A stretch of 27,020 nucleotides of DNA. Source: Bacteroidales bacterium UBA4070 (GTDB taxonomy: Bacteria; Bacteroidota; Bacteroidia; Bacteroidales; VadinHA17). Where the stretch lies: contig DFYY01000016.1 in assembly GCA_002383485.1 (NCBI GenBank), forward strand, positions 1-27,020, in the 5' to 3' direction. The notes under the pieces were generated by a model. The model saw only the letters and a program-made list of their open reading frames with translations. It was not told where the DNA came from and did no database searches. This document shows positions 24,710 through 27,020 of the stretch, piece by piece. A program made the position numbers and the translations under genes. Position 1 is the first letter of the stretch, and every line of letters starts with the position of its first letter.

Positions 24710-26812
24710 TTAGTTCTTGATAAACTTCTGAGTAAGCAGGATCTTACTGGCAGCAATCATTACCACATATATGCCGCTGTTAAGGTGTGACAGGTCGAAC
24801 TGTTTACTTGTTTCCTCAGCAGATAGTTGCTCCCGGTGTACGGTTGTGCCTTTAAGATCAACGATGGTTATCATGAAAGCCTCAGCGGCAACCAGTGATG
24901 TAAATTCGACTGTGAAGCGGCCGTTATTGGGGTTAGGGTACAGGTTGAAGTACTCTTTTTTTTTGTTGTAAGTGACAACACTGAATTGTAACGTGGAAGA
25001 GGTAGAAGAAGCCTTCAGATTATCGATTGCGACTGCTTTCAGGTTGTAGGTTCCCTCGGGCAGGTCTTTCAGTGTGAAGGAGTAGGGTGCAGAAGAAGTT
25101 TCTGCAAGTTTTGTGGAGCCGTTGAAAAGTTCAACTTTGCTGATTGAACCATCCTTGTCAGAAGCGCTGACATCGATATTAATGGTTGCCGGAGAAGTGA
25201 ATTCACTTCCTTTTGTGGGTGATGAAATAATAACGACAGGCAATTGGTTTACAGCTGTGGTTGATTTAATTACAGTAACAGTTACCGCTGCTGAGACTGT
25301 TTTTGAATTTCCATTATCCGTTGCTACAGCCGTTAATGAATAGGTCCCTTCCGGGACCTCTTTCCATGTAAAAGAGTAAGGTGCTGTTATTTTTTCTCCC
25401 AGTCTGACATTACCCTGGAAAAACTCTACTTTGATAATTGAACCGTCCGGATCAGATGCAGTCGCATCGATAGTGATTGTCGCAGGTGAATAATATGAGG
25501 TACTTTTCACGGGAGAGGATACAGAGACCACCGGTGGTTGGTTGACAACTCCAGGAACGGTGGGTATTGTTTCAAAGGCGCCGAGATCCGGAGCTGTCCC
25601 ACTGAAAGGGAGGCCAACATTGACTCCCGCATCAATTATGTCTGATTCGGGAGCAAGATGCATAAAATTTATATCTGGTAAACTGCCGTCCACTTTTCTT
25701 GCACTCGTCAATTGAGTCCCGTCAAGACTGACAAAATCAGAGTCGAACAGCACCGGCGTCGTAATATCATTATCTGAGAATGCATTGTTTACCACAGTGG
25801 AAGGGATTGATAATGCTGGCATTATTGCATTTTTGTAGGAAATATTATTCTTTACATTGCAGATAATTGCCATATAGTCTAACACATAGCCATTTGTTCC
25901 ATTATGGTAGGCAGTATTATTAAATACTTCCATGGAACACAACGCGTTATTTTGGTCAAAGCCCCTTGATCTGTTATTGTATGCGACGCAATTTCTTAAA
26001 ACTCTAAGAACTTTTGTTCCATAGTCAATTGTAGTAATTCCAAGTTTGAATCCGTTTCCGTTACCTGCAGGGGTATTTGTGTCAGGAACATAACCGTTGT
26101 TCCATGACCAGCAGCTGTCAATTATTACAATTCCATCATTTTGCCATAGATCAATTCCATCATCACTGTTCCACCAGAAGCGGCAACCTTTTACAGTATT
26201 TGTAAATCCAGCGGGTATATAACATATTTCCAAACCATCCGCATTATTGTACTTTGGCGTTGATAAAGGATCCTGATTGTTGTGAAAGTCGCTGTTCAAA
26301 ACGAGATTGTTACCGGATTTACCTGCAATCACGCACCCATGACCATTATGATGAGAATTTATCTGTTCAAAGATATTATTGTTTGAATCAGTAATCCTTA
26401 ACCCAACGTATATGCTGACACTCTGTTGATTGAATCCGGTTATTTCGATACCTCTCCAATGAAAGTAATCGCCAGTAAAACAAATGCCACTGGCCCATTT
26501 ATAGGTGAATAATTCTGATTTTGTAATTATGGGTCTTTCTCCCGGATAGGACCAGATTTTAATAAGGTTATTTGCGGCTCCATATTTGCCTGTTAAAAAC
26601 TGAGAGGAATTATATCTATAAGTCCCCCCCCTGAGATAAACAGTATCACCGGCGGATAGCTTATCCCATACCATATTCAATGAAAATAATGGTTGTTGAA
26701 TATTCCCGGGATTAATGTCATTACCGGAGGGAGAAAGATAAAATGTCTTTGCATGGGTAGACAGATTCAAAAGCAGTAAAGAAATAGTGATTAGAGCACT
26801 ACTGAGTTTCAT
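24710..26812 (-). CDS. Secreted PL9-like pectate lyase (beta-helix) with Ig domains and type A T9SS tail
   Basis: 700 residues with a signal peptide of about 1-21 (THAK). The beta-helix region (about 22-415) opens FYLSPSGNDINPGN, then GDTVYLRGGTY. NADGLEI (Asp192), NSDDGID (Asp217, Asp218, Asp221) and GNGFKLG (Lys256) match in order and spacing the calcium ligands Asp209/233/234/237 and base Lys273 of the family 9 lyase Pel9A, recalled from the literature. CVAYNNRSRGFDQNN also fits that family. Two Big_9-type Ig domains follow (about 424-515 and 523-613, each with SDPDGSI or SDKDGSI), then a type A sorting tail (about 620-700, LYPNPNNGRFTVEF). A pectate/pectin lyase displayed or released by T9SS is the best inference; another uronate polymer is possible. 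Base composition is AT-richer than the rest of the window. Confidence 0.88.
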   Translation of the reverse strand: MKLSSALITISLLLLNLSTHAKTFYLSPSGNDINPGNIQQPLFSLNMVWDKLSAGDTVYLRGGTYRYNSSQFLTGKYGAANNLIKIWSYPGERPIITKSELFTYKWASGICFTGDYFHWRGIEITGFNQQSVSIYVGLRITDSNNNIFEQINSHHNGHGCVIAGKSGNNLVLNSDFHNNQDPLSTPKYNNADGLEICYIPAGFTNTVKGCRFWWNSDDGIDLWQNDGIVIIDSCWSWNNGYVPDTNTPAGNGNGFKLGITTIDYGTKVLRVLRNCVAYNNRSRGFDQNNALCSMEVFNNTAYHNGTNGYVLDYMAIICNVKNNISYKNAIMPALSIPSTVVNNAFSDNDITTPVLFDSDFVSLDGTQLTSARKVDGSLPDINFMHLAPESDIIDAGVNVGLPFSGTAPDLGAFETIPTVPGVVNQPPVVSVSSPVKSTSYYSPATITIDATASDPDGSIIKVEFFQGNVRLGEKITAPYSFTWKEVPEGTYSLTAVATDNGNSKTVSAAVTVTVIKSTTAVNQLPVVIISSPTKGSEFTSPATINIDVSASDKDGSISKVELFNGSTKLAETSSAPYSFTLKDLPEGTYNLKAVAIDNLKASSTSSTLQFSVVTYNKKKEYFNLYPNPNNGRFTVEFTSLVAAEAFMITIVDLKGTTVHREQLSAEETSKQFDLSHLNSGIYVVMIAASKILLTQKFIKN

Positions 26813-27020
26813 GCCAATGGCGGGTTAAGGGTTAAATTGACGAATATGATTAAATATTTGACCAATGCGCAAATATAATAGACTAACGATACCTTATACG
26901 TTATGTTGAAAAAAAAGTTGCAGATTAAATACTTTGGAAGAATAATCATCAAAAATAGAAGTTTTATGAAGGAAGAGAAATGACTTATTCTTTATTCTGG
27001 TTTAGCCCCCTATTATTCGG
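26813..27020. other. Gene-free right end
   Basis: 208 bp of AT-rich sequence upstream of the lyase-like gene. Apart from the -7-like element there is no convincing ORF, RNA or repeat. A neighbouring gene, if any, starts beyond the window. Confidence 0.6.
26870..26877 (-). promoter_or_regulatory. Candidate -7 element for the lyase-like gene
   Basis: On the minus strand this reads TATATTTG, an exact TAnnTTTG match, 58 bp before the ATG at 26812. No TTG element is present at the preferred 19-bp distance upstream. Confidence 0.4.

Overview
The window reads as a chromosomal fragment of a member of the Bacteroidota. Evidence: four proteins carry type IX secretion system (T9SS) hallmarks (one gliding-motility-type, type B, C-terminal domain; two type A sorting tails; one PorP/SprF-family outer-membrane protein). 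Shine-Dalgarno sequences are scarce, TAnnTTTG-like -7 elements occur, and the housekeeping proteins are of the Bacteroidota type. Genus and species cannot be named from the sequence alone. No rRNA, tRNA, CRISPR array, transposase or phage gene was recognised.

Layout. Positions 1-3528 hold a minus-strand housekeeping block: a zinc-type cation diffusion facilitator, tadA with an unusual glycine-rich insertion, a small two-helix membrane protein, and gdhA followed by a cloverleaf of inverted repeats. aspS (3646-5409, +) is divergent from it. An orphan PAS sensor histidine kinase (5548-8106, -) converges on aspS and is preceded by a 33-residue lysine-rich ORF (8141-8242, -). A 623-bp gene-free stretch follows, holding a potential G-quadruplex and hairpins.

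Positions 8866-23318 hold a plus-strand surface-protein locus. Protein A (1315 aa) and protein B (2362 aa) share about 280 N-terminal residues. Both are then built from tandem Ig/PKD/SprB-like modules, including DNA repeats of 729, 222, 258 and 594 bp. A ends in a dockerin-like calcium-loop pair without a recognisable T9SS tail. B ends in a type B (CHU_C) tail. Next come a PorP/SprF protein, a 22-bp degenerate non-coding repeat array, and a PD40-PKD-OmpA protein. From known type B systems (SprB/SprF of Flavobacterium), the PorP-like protein is the probable partner for export or anchoring of B, and the OmpA-like protein probably ties the complex to peptidoglycan. How A reaches or stays on the surface is open.

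Positions 23434-26812 hold two convergent genes only 7 bp apart, both encoding secreted beta-helix proteins with type A tails. The second retains the calcium and lysine residues of family 9 pectate lyases and lies in visibly AT-richer DNA. The last 208 bp hold only its probable promoter.
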